Shown: in pieces, positions 26,611-36,124 of the stretch | How positions within the stretch are numbered: the stretch's first letter is position 1 | Layout: each line of letters begins with the position of its first letter | Assembly (NCBI GenBank): GCA_024227565.1 | Contig: JAAEUE010000230.1 | Coordinates: 1-64,000 of the forward strand | Reading direction: 5' to 3' | Source: Alphaproteobacteria bacterium | Lineage (GTDB): Bacteria; Pseudomonadota; Alphaproteobacteria; Rhizobiales; CAJQND01 | DNA length: 64,000 nt | Position numbers and translations under genes: made by a program | Notes under the pieces: model-generated | Told to the model about the DNA's origin: nothing | The model's database searches: none | Seen by the model: the letters and a program-made list of their open reading frames with translations, nothing else

Positions 26611-29514
26611 ATGAGCAAAGGCGTTTCCCGCAGAAACTTCCTCAAAGCCGGTGCGCTCGCTGCCGCTTCGCTGGCCATGCCGAATTTTCTGGCGCGCTCG
26701 GGCGTGTCCCTGACGGCGCTTGCTGCAGAGACCCCGCCGGATTTCAATTCGTCGCTGGACGTCTACCGCAAACATTGGACCTGGGACAAAACAGTCCGCG
26801 GCACCCACATGATCAACTGCTGGTATCAGGCCCACTGCGCGTTTGATGTCTATGTGAAGGACGGCATCGTGTTCCGCGAGGAACAGGCGGCGGAATATAA
26901 GCAGTTGCGCCCCGAATTGCCCGATATGAACCCGCGCGGCTGCCAGAAAGGGTGCAGCTTTTCGCACCGCATGTATGAGACCAACCGGATCAAGCATCCC
27001 ATGCGCCGGGCCGGAGGGCGCGGCAGCGGCAAGTGGGAGCAGGTCAGCTGGGACGACGCGCTCAACGACATTGCCGACAAGTTCATCGACACAATCATCA
27101 AAGAAGGCACCGACAGGGTCATTTGGGATCTGGGCCCGGACATCAACATTGGAGCGGCCAACGCCGCCCAGGCCCGGTTGGCCCAGCTTACCCACTCCAT
27201 TTGCCTGGATTCCAACTCGAGCAACGGCGATGGGCACCGCGGCGCATTCGAGACGTTCGGCAATGTCTACATGGAGCGCTCCCTGGAAGATTATTTCTAT
27301 TCGGATGTGATCATCATCTGGGGCGCCAACCCGATTTTCACCTCCATACCCAACGCGCATTTCTTCACGGAAGCCCGCTATAACGGGACAGACATTGTCT
27401 GCATCTCTCCCGACTACAGCGCCTCAGCCACAAAAGCAGACCTTTGGGTGCCCGTTAAGCCCGGCACCGATGCTGCGCTGGCCCTGGCCATCTGCTGGCA
27501 AATTATTGACGGCGGGCACGTGAATGAGAGCTTTGTCTCCGAACAGTCAGACCTGCCCATCCTGATCCGCGCGGACACGGGCAAGTTTCTGACCGGAAAA
27601 GACCTGGACGGAGGGCTCGACAGCACCTTCTACACAGCAGGAAGCGACGGCAAGCTGCGCGAAGTTGACCGCAAGAGCCTGGAGCTCGAGGGCTACAAGG
27701 CCGACCTGGAGGCCTCGCTCACCGTCAAACTCGCAGATGGCAAGGAGGTGCCCGTCCGCACGGTCTATACGCTCTTGAAGGAGCGCCTGTCGGTCTACAC
27801 GCCCGAAGCGGTGTCGGAAATGTGCGGCACAGCTCCGAAGCTGATCCGCCGGCTGGCGAAAATGGTGATCAACGCCAAAGCGCTGTCGAATGTCTCCGGC
27901 TCAAGCATGAACAAATATTTCCATGGCAATCTCACCGAACGCGCCATGATTTTGATTTGGGTGCTGCTCGGCCAGATGGGCCGGCCCGGTTCTGGGTATT
28001 CAGCGTTCGGCTTCCTCGCCAACGATGGCTGGGAAGACTATGTCTCCGGCCTGCGCATTAAAGACCGCATCACCTTCGGCACGGAGATTGGCCTGGACCT
28101 GATGTGGGACTGGATGAAGGGGGAAACCTCGGAAAGCTTCTTCAAGAAGCTCTCCACCAGTCAATTCACGGATCCGGGCGGCAACTTGCCCATTTGGACC
28201 TCCAGCGCGCTGTTCTGGCATGTTCATGGCGGGGTCTCTGAGTTGGCCGAGCAGGCCGACAAGTGGGTGCCCGACTTGAAGAAGCCGGTGAAAGAGGCAC
28301 TACACGAATCCCTGGAAAAGAAATGGCTGCCCCTGCAACCTCCCATGGGGAAGCATCCGCGCATTCTTTTTCACTATTGCTCAAATCCGCTGAGAAGTGT
28401 GCGCGGAAGCCAGAAACTCACCGAAGTGCTCTGGCCAAAGCTCAGCCTCAGTGTTGCCATCGATTTCCGTATGTCGTCGACCGCCAAGCAGGCGGACTAT
28501 GTGTTGCCGGCAGCGGCCTGGTATGAGGTGACCGACCATAAATGGGTGACGCCCCTGGTGCCCTACAACCATGTGACCAACAAGGCCGTGGAACCGCTTG
28601 GAGAGAGCAAGCCGGACTTTTGGATTTTCACCATGCTGGCCAAGCACATTGAGGAGCGGGCCAAGTCCCGCGGGCTTGATGTTGTGGAAAGCCACATGGG
28701 CAAAGAGATCCGCCTCGCCAATCTCTACCAGGACATGACCATGGACGGCCGGTTCGGGGAAGATGACTTGGATTCTGCTGCAGGCGCCATCTTGGAGCAG
28801 TCCAGCAATCTCTCCCATGTGAGCTGGGAAGAGCAGAAGGAGACCGGCTTCGTCCGGTACAATAGCCTTGGCCTCAGTCCACTCTCCATCGGCAACGCCG
28901 GCGACCTGAAGAATGATGAGCCGTTCATCCCCCTCACCCACCATATTGACGGCAAACAGCCCTATCCGACCCAGACCAGGCGCATTCAGTTTTATCTGGA
29001 TCACCCGCTCTATCTCGATCATGACGAGCACTTGCCGCGCTTCAAGGCCCCGCCAAGCATCGGAGGCGACTATCCGCTCATCATGACCGGTGGCCACACC
29101 CGCTGGTCGGTGCACAGCGTGTGGCGCGACAACGCGCTTATGCAACGGCTCAACCGGGGCCAACCCTATATCGTGATGGGGCAAGAAGATGCGGGCACGC
29201 GTTCGATTGCCGATGGCGACTGGGTGCGGTGTTTCAACGATGTGGGTGAGTTCATCGTGCGCGCAAAGGTCATAACCGGCGCCCAGCCCGGCCAGACCAT
29301 CATGTATCATTCCTGGGAGAACTACCAGTTTGCCGGCTCTGGCGATGCCCGCAGCGTGTCGCCGTCACCGATAAACCCGGTTGAGCTTGCAGGCGATCAT
29401 GCGCATCTGAAAATTGGCATGCTGGAAGGGCAACCGGGCTGTTTTGACCGAGACACCCGCATCGAAATCGAAAAGCTGAGCGCAGAGGACAGTGCACGCC
29501 TGAGGCAAGGTTAG
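26611..29514 (+). CDS. Molybdopterin catalytic (alpha) subunit, type II DMSO reductase family
   Basis: 967 residues. A Tat signal (SRRNFLKAG at about 6-14, then a hydrophobic stretch) implies folded export to the periplasm. The FS0 cluster ligands read His66-x3-Cys70-x5-Cys76-x34-Cys111. The NPRGCQKG block is typical of the DdhA/EbdA/SerA/NarG branch. An Asp in SNGDGH (residue 207) sits where the Mo ligand Asp lies in that branch. Further MGD-binding blocks include IIWGANP, FRMSSTAKQADYVLPAAAWYE, LIMTGGHTRWSVHS and MYHSWENYQF. Family members oxidise dimethyl sulphide or hydrocarbons or reduce nitrate, selenate or (per)chlorate; the substrate here is undetermined. The CX5C spacing differs from NarG's CX3C. 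Confidence 0.93.
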   Translation: MSKGVSRRNFLKAGALAAASLAMPNFLARSGVSLTALAAETPPDFNSSLDVYRKHWTWDKTVRGTHMINCWYQAHCAFDVYVKDGIVFREEQAAEYKQLRPELPDMNPRGCQKGCSFSHRMYETNRIKHPMRRAGGRGSGKWEQVSWDDALNDIADKFIDTIIKEGTDRVIWDLGPDINIGAANAAQARLAQLTHSICLDSNSSNGDGHRGAFETFGNVYMERSLEDYFYSDVIIIWGANPIFTSIPNAHFFTEARYNGTDIVCISPDYSASATKADLWVPVKPGTDAALALAICWQIIDGGHVNESFVSEQSDLPILIRADTGKFLTGKDLDGGLDSTFYTAGSDGKLREVDRKSLELEGYKADLEASLTVKLADGKEVPVRTVYTLLKERLSVYTPEAVSEMCGTAPKLIRRLAKMVINAKALSNVSGSSMNKYFHGNLTERAMILIWVLLGQMGRPGSGYSAFGFLANDGWEDYVSGLRIKDRITFGTEIGLDLMWDWMKGETSESFFKKLSTSQFTDPGGNLPIWTSSALFWHVHGGVSELAEQADKWVPDLKKPVKEALHESLEKKWLPLQPPMGKHPRILFHYCSNPLRSVRGSQKLTEVLWPKLSLSVAIDFRMSSTAKQADYVLPAAAWYEVTDHKWVTPLVPYNHVTNKAVEPLGESKPDFWIFTMLAKHIEERAKSRGLDVVESHMGKEIRLANLYQDMTMDGRFGEDDLDSAAGAILEQSSNLSHVSWEEQKETGFVRYNSLGLSPLSIGNAGDLKNDEPFIPLTHHIDGKQPYPTQTRRIQFYLDHPLYLDHDEHLPRFKAPPSIGGDYPLIMTGGHTRWSVHSVWRDNALMQRLNRGQPYIVMGQEDAGTRSIADGDWVRCFNDVGEFIVRAKVITGAQPGQTIMYHSWENYQFAGSGDARSVSPSPINPVELAGDHAHLKIGMLEGQPGCFDRDTRIEIEKLSAEDSARLRQG

Positions 29515-29520
29515 TGCAAG

Positions 29521-30063
29521 ATGGTATCAAATGAACCCATCACAGTTCTTGAACGCAGCATCTGCTATCGCGGCCTGGCAGAGGCGTATCGCAGCCCTGC
29601 CGGCGGTGTCGGCATTCTGGACGAGAGTTGGATTCCCCCACCGTCCGAGAACGCCAAGTCCGAGTTCTTAGAGGCCTTTGCACCGGCCGTCTCCACAACC
29701 GCTTGTGCACTTTATCAGAGCGCTCATTCAAATCGTGAGCAGACCTCTTTATATGAAGAACTCATCCGCTGGTACGATCACTTTGGCTTGCAGAGAAAAG
29801 CCAAGGCGGAATTACCAGACCACGTGTCCGTTGAACTTGAATTCATGCATTTTTTGACCTATCGCGAGCATGTCTCTGCCGGCGACGAGCACGCTTTGAC
29901 TACATTACGCCGCGCAGAGAAAGAATTCCTCACAAAACATCTTCACCCATTTAGTGTGTCCATTTTAGGACATAGCGAAACCTTCGCAAATCGATACAAA
30001 TATCTGTGTCTCGAGCATGAGTTGTTCGTTCGCCTGCATCTTCAGGATTTCGGTGAAATTTAG
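29521..30063 (+). CDS. TorD/DmsD-type chaperone of the molybdoenzyme (delta)
   Basis: 180 residues, 6 bases after the alpha gene. An all-alpha TorD-family pattern: ICYRGLAEAYRSPAGG at the N-terminus, LYEELIRWYDHFGL, and LPDHVSVELEFMHFLTYREHVSAGD, the family's central signature. Such proteins (DdhD, SerD, NarJ) bind the alpha-subunit twin-arginine leader and hold it in the cytoplasm until the Mo cofactor is in place; they are not part of the final enzyme. Its presence supports the assignment of the operon. The stop is followed by about 100 bases before the capsule locus. Confidence 0.88.
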   Translation: MVSNEPITVLERSICYRGLAEAYRSPAGGVGILDESWIPPPSENAKSEFLEAFAPAVSTTACALYQSAHSNREQTSLYEELIRWYDHFGLQRKAKAELPDHVSVELEFMHFLTYREHVSAGDEHALTTLRRAEKEFLTKHLHPFSVSILGHSETFANRYKYLCLEHELFVRLHLQDFGEI

Positions 30064-30167
30064 AACAAAACATGGCCTCAAAGTCGCCCACTTGGCGCAA
30101 CTTTTTCGCCACTAAAAGTTTGATTAATTATCGAGACTGACGCTGGGAGGCGCGCCTGGCTATTGCC

Positions 30168-31580
30168 TTGGCAGAAGCCCATTTGGGCAGGCCGAGAACG
30201 TTTGCTTTGGAGTTGTGTGAGTACCGAGCGGGGAGAAAGGTTTTGTTTTTAATCGGCCCAGACGTTGGCGCGCCGACTGTTGATCCTGAAAGAATTGTGG
30301 AGCGCAAGCGCACTTTCTTGATTTTACAGGGGCCCCCGAGTTCTTTTTTTCGGCGCATGGCCAAAAGGATCGAAGCTCAAGGCGGACGGACACTAAAGAT
30401 CAACTTCAATGCGAGCGATTGGCTCTATTCACTTGGCATGAACGCGGTGAACTATCGGCACTCCTCAGCGGTATGGCCAGGTTGGATTCGCGATTTTGCT
30501 CGGGAAAACCAAATCACGGACGTCATCGTCTACGGCGATTGCCGCGAGTATCACAGGCTGGCAATCAGCATGCTGCGCCCCATGGGGGTCATAATCCATG
30601 TGCTCGAAGAAGGGTATGTGCGCCCAGCTTGGATTACCTATGAGCGCAATGGCGTGAACGGCCACTCCAGACTTGCAGATATGTCGTTAGCCGACATAGA
30701 CAAAGAGAGAGTTCTTGCAACCAAGGTTGAGACCGTCGGTGACACCAACGGAACCATGTGGGCGTATGTCTGCAGCGGTATTCTTTACTACGCCACCGCA
30801 TACTGGACCCGGCCGTTTTTTCCGTTCTATAGAAATCACAGACCTCAAGGTACTCTTGAAGAAGCCTGGATGTGGTTGAAACGGTTGCCTTTTTTACCAA
30901 AAACCCGGCGTGAAGCGAGATTGCGTGGGGCGCTTATGGCACGAGGACACAAGCCTTACTTCCTGATCTTGCTGCAACTGGCCGGTGATTCCCAGATGCG
31001 CAATCACAGCGGATTTCAATCGATTTCAGAGTTCATAGAGCTGTGCATTCGCTCGTTTGCCACCTCAGCCAGTCCGTCAGAGCATCTGATTTTCAAGAGC
31101 CATCCACTGGACGCGACCGCGCCTTACCTTCGCAAAGAGATCGATGTCTTATCGGAACGCTACGGATTGCAAGGGCGTTGTGAGCTGATTGATGGCGGCA
31201 AGCTGGCGTATCTGGCCAAGCATGCGCGCGGTGTTGTGTCCATCAACTCAACCGCTTGCCAGGTATCCATCCGTCGCGGCGTGCCGACCAAAGTGCTCGG
31301 CCGAGCGATTTACAATCACCGATCAATTGCCGCCAAAGGCTCGCTGGAAGAGTTCTTCTCAGACCCCCAGGCCCCAGACGTAGAAGCCTACAAACTGTTT
31401 CGCCAGTTTCTGCTTCTCACGGTTCAAATCAACGGCAGTTTCTATTCAAAGGCAGGCATTGAGCTGGCGGTGGATCCGCTGGTTGAAAAAATATTCGCCA
31501 AGATTGATCCAACCGACGCGTTCATCCGCGCCCGCAACCCTGCCGTGATTGAAACCGGCGCGTTGAAATATGGGTCCTGA
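30168..31580 (+). CDS. kpsS: Capsule polysaccharide protein KpsS-like (beta-Kdo transferase)
   Basis: About 470 residues from a TTG with GGGAGG 17 bases upstream. A GTG at 30297 would start the protein just before the conserved FLILQGPPSSFFRRMA and may be the true start. KpsS-type features: KINFNASDWLY, VIVYGDCREYHRLA, HVLEEGYVRPAWITYE, HLIFKSHPLD and VVSINSTACQVSIRRGVPTKVLG. KpsS places the first beta-Kdo on lyso-phosphatidylglycerol, starting the lipid terminus of group 2 capsules at the cytoplasmic face. Its ATGGGTCCTGA overlap with the next gene points to translational coupling. Confidence 0.85.
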   Translation: MAEAHLGRPRTFALELCEYRAGRKVLFLIGPDVGAPTVDPERIVERKRTFLILQGPPSSFFRRMAKRIEAQGGRTLKINFNASDWLYSLGMNAVNYRHSSAVWPGWIRDFARENQITDVIVYGDCREYHRLAISMLRPMGVIIHVLEEGYVRPAWITYERNGVNGHSRLADMSLADIDKERVLATKVETVGDTNGTMWAYVCSGILYYATAYWTRPFFPFYRNHRPQGTLEEAWMWLKRLPFLPKTRREARLRGALMARGHKPYFLILLQLAGDSQMRNHSGFQSISEFIELCIRSFATSASPSEHLIFKSHPLDATAPYLRKEIDVLSERYGLQGRCELIDGGKLAYLAKHARGVVSINSTACQVSIRRGVPTKVLGRAIYNHRSIAAKGSLEEFFSDPQAPDVEAYKLFRQFLLLTVQINGSFYSKAGIELAVDPLVEKIFAKIDPTDAFIRARNPAVIETGALKYGS

Positions 31581-32673
31581 CTCTGTTGGAGCGAGCTGCG
31601 GACATTCTGGGATTTTGAAATTGACTGTTTGGCACAAATTCAAAAGCGTTTTCATGTTGCCTCTGTGGAGCCTTCAGGTCTTCGGCATGTCGAAGTCCTT
31701 TGCGGCCAATCCTGTCATCGGCAACAATTTCCTCAACCGCATTGGGCTCCATGCGGGCCGGGCAGCGGTGGCCCATGCAATGGCCAAAGTGCGCTGGGCA
31801 CTGCTGGCCTGGCAGGTACCGCCAGATCTGCGGAAGACGTTTCAGGCCCAAGGTTTTGTTGTGGTCCCCGATGTTCTGCCCGAAGAGGAGTTCAACGCTC
31901 TTGTCAGCCAGGTGGGTTCACAACAGGCTTGCGAAGTCCGCGAGTGCATCCAGGGAGACACGCTCACGCACCGGATCCTCCTGGACGATCGCGCTTTGGC
32001 GCAGCTGTCGCACGTGCAGAAATTGCTTCACCATCCCCTGTTTGAACCGCTGCTCACCTATTGCGGCGCAAACCGCAAACGGCCGCTGCACTATGTGCAA
32101 AGCATCAAGAACGGTGCCGTGGAGGGCAACGACGACCCTCAAAAGGCTCTCCATTCCGACACGTTCCACCCCACAATGAAATCATGGTTCTTCCTGGGCG
32201 ATGTGCCAATGGACAAAGGCCCCTTCACCTACGTGCCCGGTTCCAATCGGTTGACACGCAAGCGCCTGGCTTGGGAGTACCGCAGAAGCCTTACGGCCAG
32301 ATCAGACCCGGATGGATACTCCGAACGGGGATCATTGAGGGTCAATCGCGATGACCTCCGCGCCTTGGGCTTGCCGGATCCTGTATCACTGGCCGTCCAG
32401 AAAAATACGCTTGTGGTTGCCAATACCTGCGGATTTCACTGCAGGGGGCGCGCGCAAGCGGGCACAAACCGCCTGGAAATCTGGTCGTTCAGCCGCACAA
32501 ACCCTTTTAACCCGTTCCCCGGGATCGGCTCAAAATTGGCCAGCAAGCTGGAACATCGGGGGGCAAAGGCTCTCTGGAGATGGCTCGACAGAAAGGCGGA
32601 GGCCAAGGGCACTTTGTCCAGCTGGCATCGGGTGCCGGCGCATGTGATGTCGAGCCAGTCGGTACAAAAGTAA
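31570..32673 (+). CDS. Phytanoyl-CoA dioxygenase (PhyH) family protein in the capsule locus
   Basis: 367 residues. An Fe(II)/2-oxoglutarate dioxygenase fold: ALHSDTFHPTMKSWFFLGDV gives the His195-x-Asp197 facial pair, DKGPFTYVPGSN is the typical PhyH turn, and GFHCRGRA gives distal His290 with the nearby Arg for 2-oxoglutarate. The first 90 residues are an extra region with a hydrophobic stretch (SVFMLPLWSLQVFG). The start overlaps kpsS by 11 bases, and the end overlaps nothing conserved, running 60 bases before the lipoprotein start. Position inside the locus suggests hydroxylation of a sugar, acyl or lipid part of the capsule, which is inference. Confidence 0.85.
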   Translation: MGPDSVGASCGHSGILKLTVWHKFKSVFMLPLWSLQVFGMSKSFAANPVIGNNFLNRIGLHAGRAAVAHAMAKVRWALLAWQVPPDLRKTFQAQGFVVVPDVLPEEEFNALVSQVGSQQACEVRECIQGDTLTHRILLDDRALAQLSHVQKLLHHPLFEPLLTYCGANRKRPLHYVQSIKNGAVEGNDDPQKALHSDTFHPTMKSWFFLGDVPMDKGPFTYVPGSNRLTRKRLAWEYRRSLTARSDPDGYSERGSLRVNRDDLRALGLPDPVSLAVQKNTLVVANTCGFHCRGRAQAGTNRLEIWSFSRTNPFNPFPGIGSKLASKLEHRGAKALWRWLDRKAEAKGTLSSWHRVPAHVMSSQSVQK

Positions 32674-32735
32674 TGGCGGAGAATTCATTTGAGCGCGTGT
32701 TTTCAGATCGGCCCACACTTGAGGGGGGAAAAAAG

Positions 32736-33899
32736 ATGATGGCGAACCACCCCACAATCGAGCGCGCGCGCATGTTGGCCTTGACCACCTTAATGGTGCT
32801 CGGACTAAGCGCCTGCGCCGTGATTCCCGCAGACGGGCCGAACACCTCAGCGGTGACCTCGCAAGACACACCTTCCGACCTGGAAGTCTACAATATTGAC
32901 CAGGAGGTAGCCTCGATCGTTGCACGCGAACACAAGCCCAACCTGTTGAGGGAACTGGGAGGAAACCGCCGTTCCATGACCCCCCTATTGGGGGCAGGTG
33001 ATGTTATCGGCGTCACCGTCTGGGAATCGGTGGAGGGTGGCCTGTTTGCCGGCGGCGGTGTGCAGGGTTTGCGCAGCGCGGCCTTGGCGGACATTCTGAT
33101 TGATCGCAACAACATGGCTTTCATCCCCTATGCCGGCCGCTTGAAGCTGGGGGGCAAAACCGTTGAGGCCGCCCGCCGGATCATCCAAACCAAATTGGCG
33201 AAAGAAACCTTGAAGCCTCAAGTTGAAGTGAGGCTCAAATCGGATAAGAAACACCGGGTTGCTGTGACTGGTTTGGTCGGCAAACCGGGTTTGTACCAAT
33301 TGAACTTGGCGGATGGTTCCGGCCGCCTTATTGAGACCATTGCCAGCGCCGGAGGGGCACAAGGCAAATCTCACCGGACAGATGTGAAAGTGATGCGCGG
33401 CAAACGGCAAGGCTCCATCAATCTGGGCCGGCTGTATTCGCGCCCGGCATACGACATCAATCTGTTGCCCGGCGACAAGGTAATCGTTTCCGACGAGGCG
33501 CGAACATTCACCATCCTGGGGGCGGTCAACAAGTCTTCAGAGCATGAGTTTACAAAATGGAATTTCATGCTTGTTGATGCGTTGGCAGTTGCAGGCGGAT
33601 TGGATGACGCGCGCGCCGATAGAACGGGCGTGTTCGTCTTCAGATTTGAACACCGCCGCGTCGTGAACGCCTTACGGCGGGGGGTTGGCGACGGGGCCGC
33701 ACGCACGGTCCGGGTGCCCGTCATCTACCAGTTGAATTTGATGGAACCTCAGTCGGTGTTCAACGCGAAGGCATTCCAGATGCAGGATCAGGACACCATT
33801 TTGGTGACAAACGCACCGTTGCATCAATGGAACAAGGTTCTCAACTCCGTAAGCAAGGCCGTCTTCCTTGCCCGCTCCGGCATCAGCTTTGCCGAATGA
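32736..33899 (+). CDS. Polysaccharide export lipoprotein (Wza/KpsD-type OPX)
   Basis: 387 residues from the ATG preceded by GAGGGGGG. A lipoprotein signal is clear: basic start, LALTTLMVLGL, then the lipobox LSAC, so the mature Cys is acylated. Poly-export domain: LLGAGDVIGVTVWE, IDRNNMAFIPYAGRLKLGGKTVEAA (adjacent parts), VTGLVGKPGLYQLNL and a SLBB-like YDINLLPGDKVIV...FTILGAVNKSSEHEF. OPX proteins form the outer-membrane/periplasmic channel for capsule. A longer in-frame extension upstream overlaps the PhyH gene but would lose the leader, so it is rejected. Works with KpsE and KpsMT of the same locus. Confidence 0.9.
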   Translation: MMANHPTIERARMLALTTLMVLGLSACAVIPADGPNTSAVTSQDTPSDLEVYNIDQEVASIVAREHKPNLLRELGGNRRSMTPLLGAGDVIGVTVWESVEGGLFAGGGVQGLRSAALADILIDRNNMAFIPYAGRLKLGGKTVEAARRIIQTKLAKETLKPQVEVRLKSDKKHRVAVTGLVGKPGLYQLNLADGSGRLIETIASAGGAQGKSHRTDVKVMRGKRQGSINLGRLYSRPAYDINLLPGDKVIVSDEARTFTILGAVNKSSEHEFTKWNFMLVDALAVAGGLDDARADRTGVFVFRFEHRRVVNALRRGVGDGAARTVRVPVIYQLNLMEPQSVFNAKAFQMQDQDTILVTNAPLHQWNKVLNSVSKAVFLARSGISFAE

Positions 33900-34021
33900 C
33901 CTGATAGCAAAGCCTGCCCTGATGATGCCTACCCAAAAACCACCGAACGGACCGCCGGCTTCCTATTTTTGCCATCAAGGTAATCTCTCAATGCCAGTTG
34001 CTTGTGGCTAGGATGAATTTA

Positions 34022-36118
34022 ATGGGTGCAGCAGAATTACTGGATACAGGCGGTTCCTCTCTCCATGTGGGCCTGTGCTCTTTAGGTCTGCTGAAACTGA
34101 AATCTCTGCCCACATTTCTCGGCTTGCCGAACGCTCGGTTCGACTATGCACTCGCGGCTAACATAACTTCATTTGACGTTTTCATCGGATGGGGAAGAAA
34201 ACTCAGTGGCGTCCGCGCCACCCGTTTCGCGCAGCATCAGAACAAGCCCTATCTTCTGTTGGAAGATGGTTTCCTGCGATCGGTCCATCCCAACAGCGTC
34301 AGGGCATCGCCTGCATTGAGCCTGGTGATTGATGATGCTGGAATATTCTACGACGCAGAACACCCATCCCGCCTGGAAAACCTGATCGTGGATGCAGCGT
34401 TGAACGATCCAGACGCAGCGGCGAGAGGGGCCGAAATCATCAGCACACTGCGGGAACGTCAGTTGTGCAAATACAATGATTTCACAGATGAGATGGCGCT
34501 GCCGCCCGGCCGTCCCGCAGCCGAGACCAACGTCTTGGTGATTGATCAAACGGCCGGAGATCTCTCGGTGGAAGGTGCTTGCGCGGATGAGAGTGATTTT
34601 CGTCTGATGCTTGAAGCTGCACGGGATGAAAACCCGGGTGCCCGAATTTTGATCAAATCTCACCCTGAGACAGTTGCAGGCAAACGCACCGGGTATCTGT
34701 CCGATGCCGGAGACAAGCCAGGCTACCGACTGATTACGGAACGGTGCAACCCTTGGACGCTGTTTAATCAGGTAGACCGCGTCTACGCGGTGTCCAGCCA
34801 ACTGGGGTTCGATGCAATGATGGCCGGCAAGCCATTGCGGTGTTTCGGGATGCCCTTTTATGCCGGCTGGGGTTTGAGCGATGACCAGAAAAGTTGCGGG
34901 CGAAGGCTATCTGCCCGGCCCACACTTGAGCAAATGGCAGCGGCGGCCTACGACCGTTATTGCAGATATCTCGACCCGTTCACCGACACTCTCACAACAT
35001 TTTCTGCGACCGTCAAAACATTGGCCCACTTGAAACGGGTGGCGCAAGCTGGCCAAAGCATGGGGCCCCTGCTTCATATATATCCGTGGAACCACAAAGC
35101 CGTTCGCGCCATGTTTCAGCTGCCGAGCAAGAAGCAGAACTTCTTCGCCAGTTCTGCACGTGCCATTCAAGATGCCCGTGTCCGCAGGGCGCCCGTGGCG
35201 GCCTGGTCAGCGCGGATCAAGCCCGGCCTGGTTGACCGGTGCAAATCCGCCGGTGTAGCGCTGCACCGAATTGAAGACGGGTTTGTGAGATCAGTTGGGC
35301 TTGGTTCAAACTTTCATCAACCCATGTCGCTGATCTTGGACAAAACAGGCATCTACTACGATGCCAACAACGCCAGCGATTTGGAGACATTGCTGGCAAC
35401 CCACACATTCGATGATGAGTTGCTGGCACGTGCGCGTAAGCTGATTGTGTGGCTCACCACAAACAGTATCACCAAATACAACCTCACAGCGCCCGAACGG
35501 ATTGATGGGTTGCCGGAGGATCGGCTCAAGATCCTGGTGCCTGGACAAGTTGAAGATGATGCCTCCGTGTTGCAATCAGGCAGTCAACTCAAGTCCTCTG
35601 TGCAATTGCTTCGGGCAGTTCGCGAGGCGAACCCCAATGCCTTCGTCATTTTCAAACCACATCCCGACGTGGTTTCAGGGCAGCGCCCCGGCCTCTGGCA
35701 AAAATCGGAGGCGATGGACTTTGCAGACCTGTTTGTTCAAGACGTTCCCATCGTTGAGGCCATCGCAGCGTGCGATCAGATTCATGTCCTCAGCTCCCTG
35801 GCCGGTTTCGAAGGCCTGCTGAGGGGCAAGCAGGTGACCTGTTATGGTTTGCCGTTTTATGCTGGCTGGGGCCTGACATTTGATGTTTTGACCTGCAGCA
35901 GACGAAAGCGACGACTCTCGATTGAGGAATTGGTGGCCGGCAGCGTAATCCTCTATCCGCACTATCTTGATCCGGTGACGCAATTGCCGTGCGGCCCGGA
36001 AGTTATCATCAACCGTATCCTTGAACATCGGATAAAGCCGAAGAGGCCGGGAGCTTTGGTAGCTTCCAGAGAACTGCTGGGATATTTCCGGCGCACGCTG
36101 CGCCGTGTGCAGGAGTGA
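34022..36118 (+). CDS. kpsC: Capsule polysaccharide protein KpsC (two-module beta-Kdo transferase)
   Basis: 698 residues from ATG 34022 (AGGA 8 bases upstream); TTG 33998, GTG 34004 and ATG 34013 are alternatives. Two homologous modules are visible. The first has VFIGWGRKLSG, LLLEDGFLRSVH, LVIDDAGIFYDA and VSSQLGFDAMMAGKPLRCFGMPFYAGWG. The second has VAAWSARIKPG, RIEDGFVRSVG, LILDKTGIYYDA and LSSLAGFEGLLRGKQVTCYGLPFYAGWG (each motif pair continues in the protein). KpsC extends the poly-Kdo linker with two distinct transferase sites, working with KpsS. kpsM follows after 6 bases. Confidence 0.9.
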   Translation: MGAAELLDTGGSSLHVGLCSLGLLKLKSLPTFLGLPNARFDYALAANITSFDVFIGWGRKLSGVRATRFAQHQNKPYLLLEDGFLRSVHPNSVRASPALSLVIDDAGIFYDAEHPSRLENLIVDAALNDPDAAARGAEIISTLRERQLCKYNDFTDEMALPPGRPAAETNVLVIDQTAGDLSVEGACADESDFRLMLEAARDENPGARILIKSHPETVAGKRTGYLSDAGDKPGYRLITERCNPWTLFNQVDRVYAVSSQLGFDAMMAGKPLRCFGMPFYAGWGLSDDQKSCGRRLSARPTLEQMAAAAYDRYCRYLDPFTDTLTTFSATVKTLAHLKRVAQAGQSMGPLLHIYPWNHKAVRAMFQLPSKKQNFFASSARAIQDARVRRAPVAAWSARIKPGLVDRCKSAGVALHRIEDGFVRSVGLGSNFHQPMSLILDKTGIYYDANNASDLETLLATHTFDDELLARARKLIVWLTTNSITKYNLTAPERIDGLPEDRLKILVPGQVEDDASVLQSGSQLKSSVQLLRAVREANPNAFVIFKPHPDVVSGQRPGLWQKSEAMDFADLFVQDVPIVEAIAACDQIHVLSSLAGFEGLLRGKQVTCYGLPFYAGWGLTFDVLTCSRRKRRLSIEELVAGSVILYPHYLDPVTQLPCGPEVIINRILEHRIKPKRPGALVASRELLGYFRRTLRRVQE

Positions 36119-36124
36119 CCTGGT

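Noticed and set aside
32580..32735. 52-codon N-terminal extension of the export lipoprotein
   Set aside because: It overlaps the PhyH gene and would bury the lipoprotein signal. The ATG at 32736 has a GAGGGGGG ribosome site and restores the leader.
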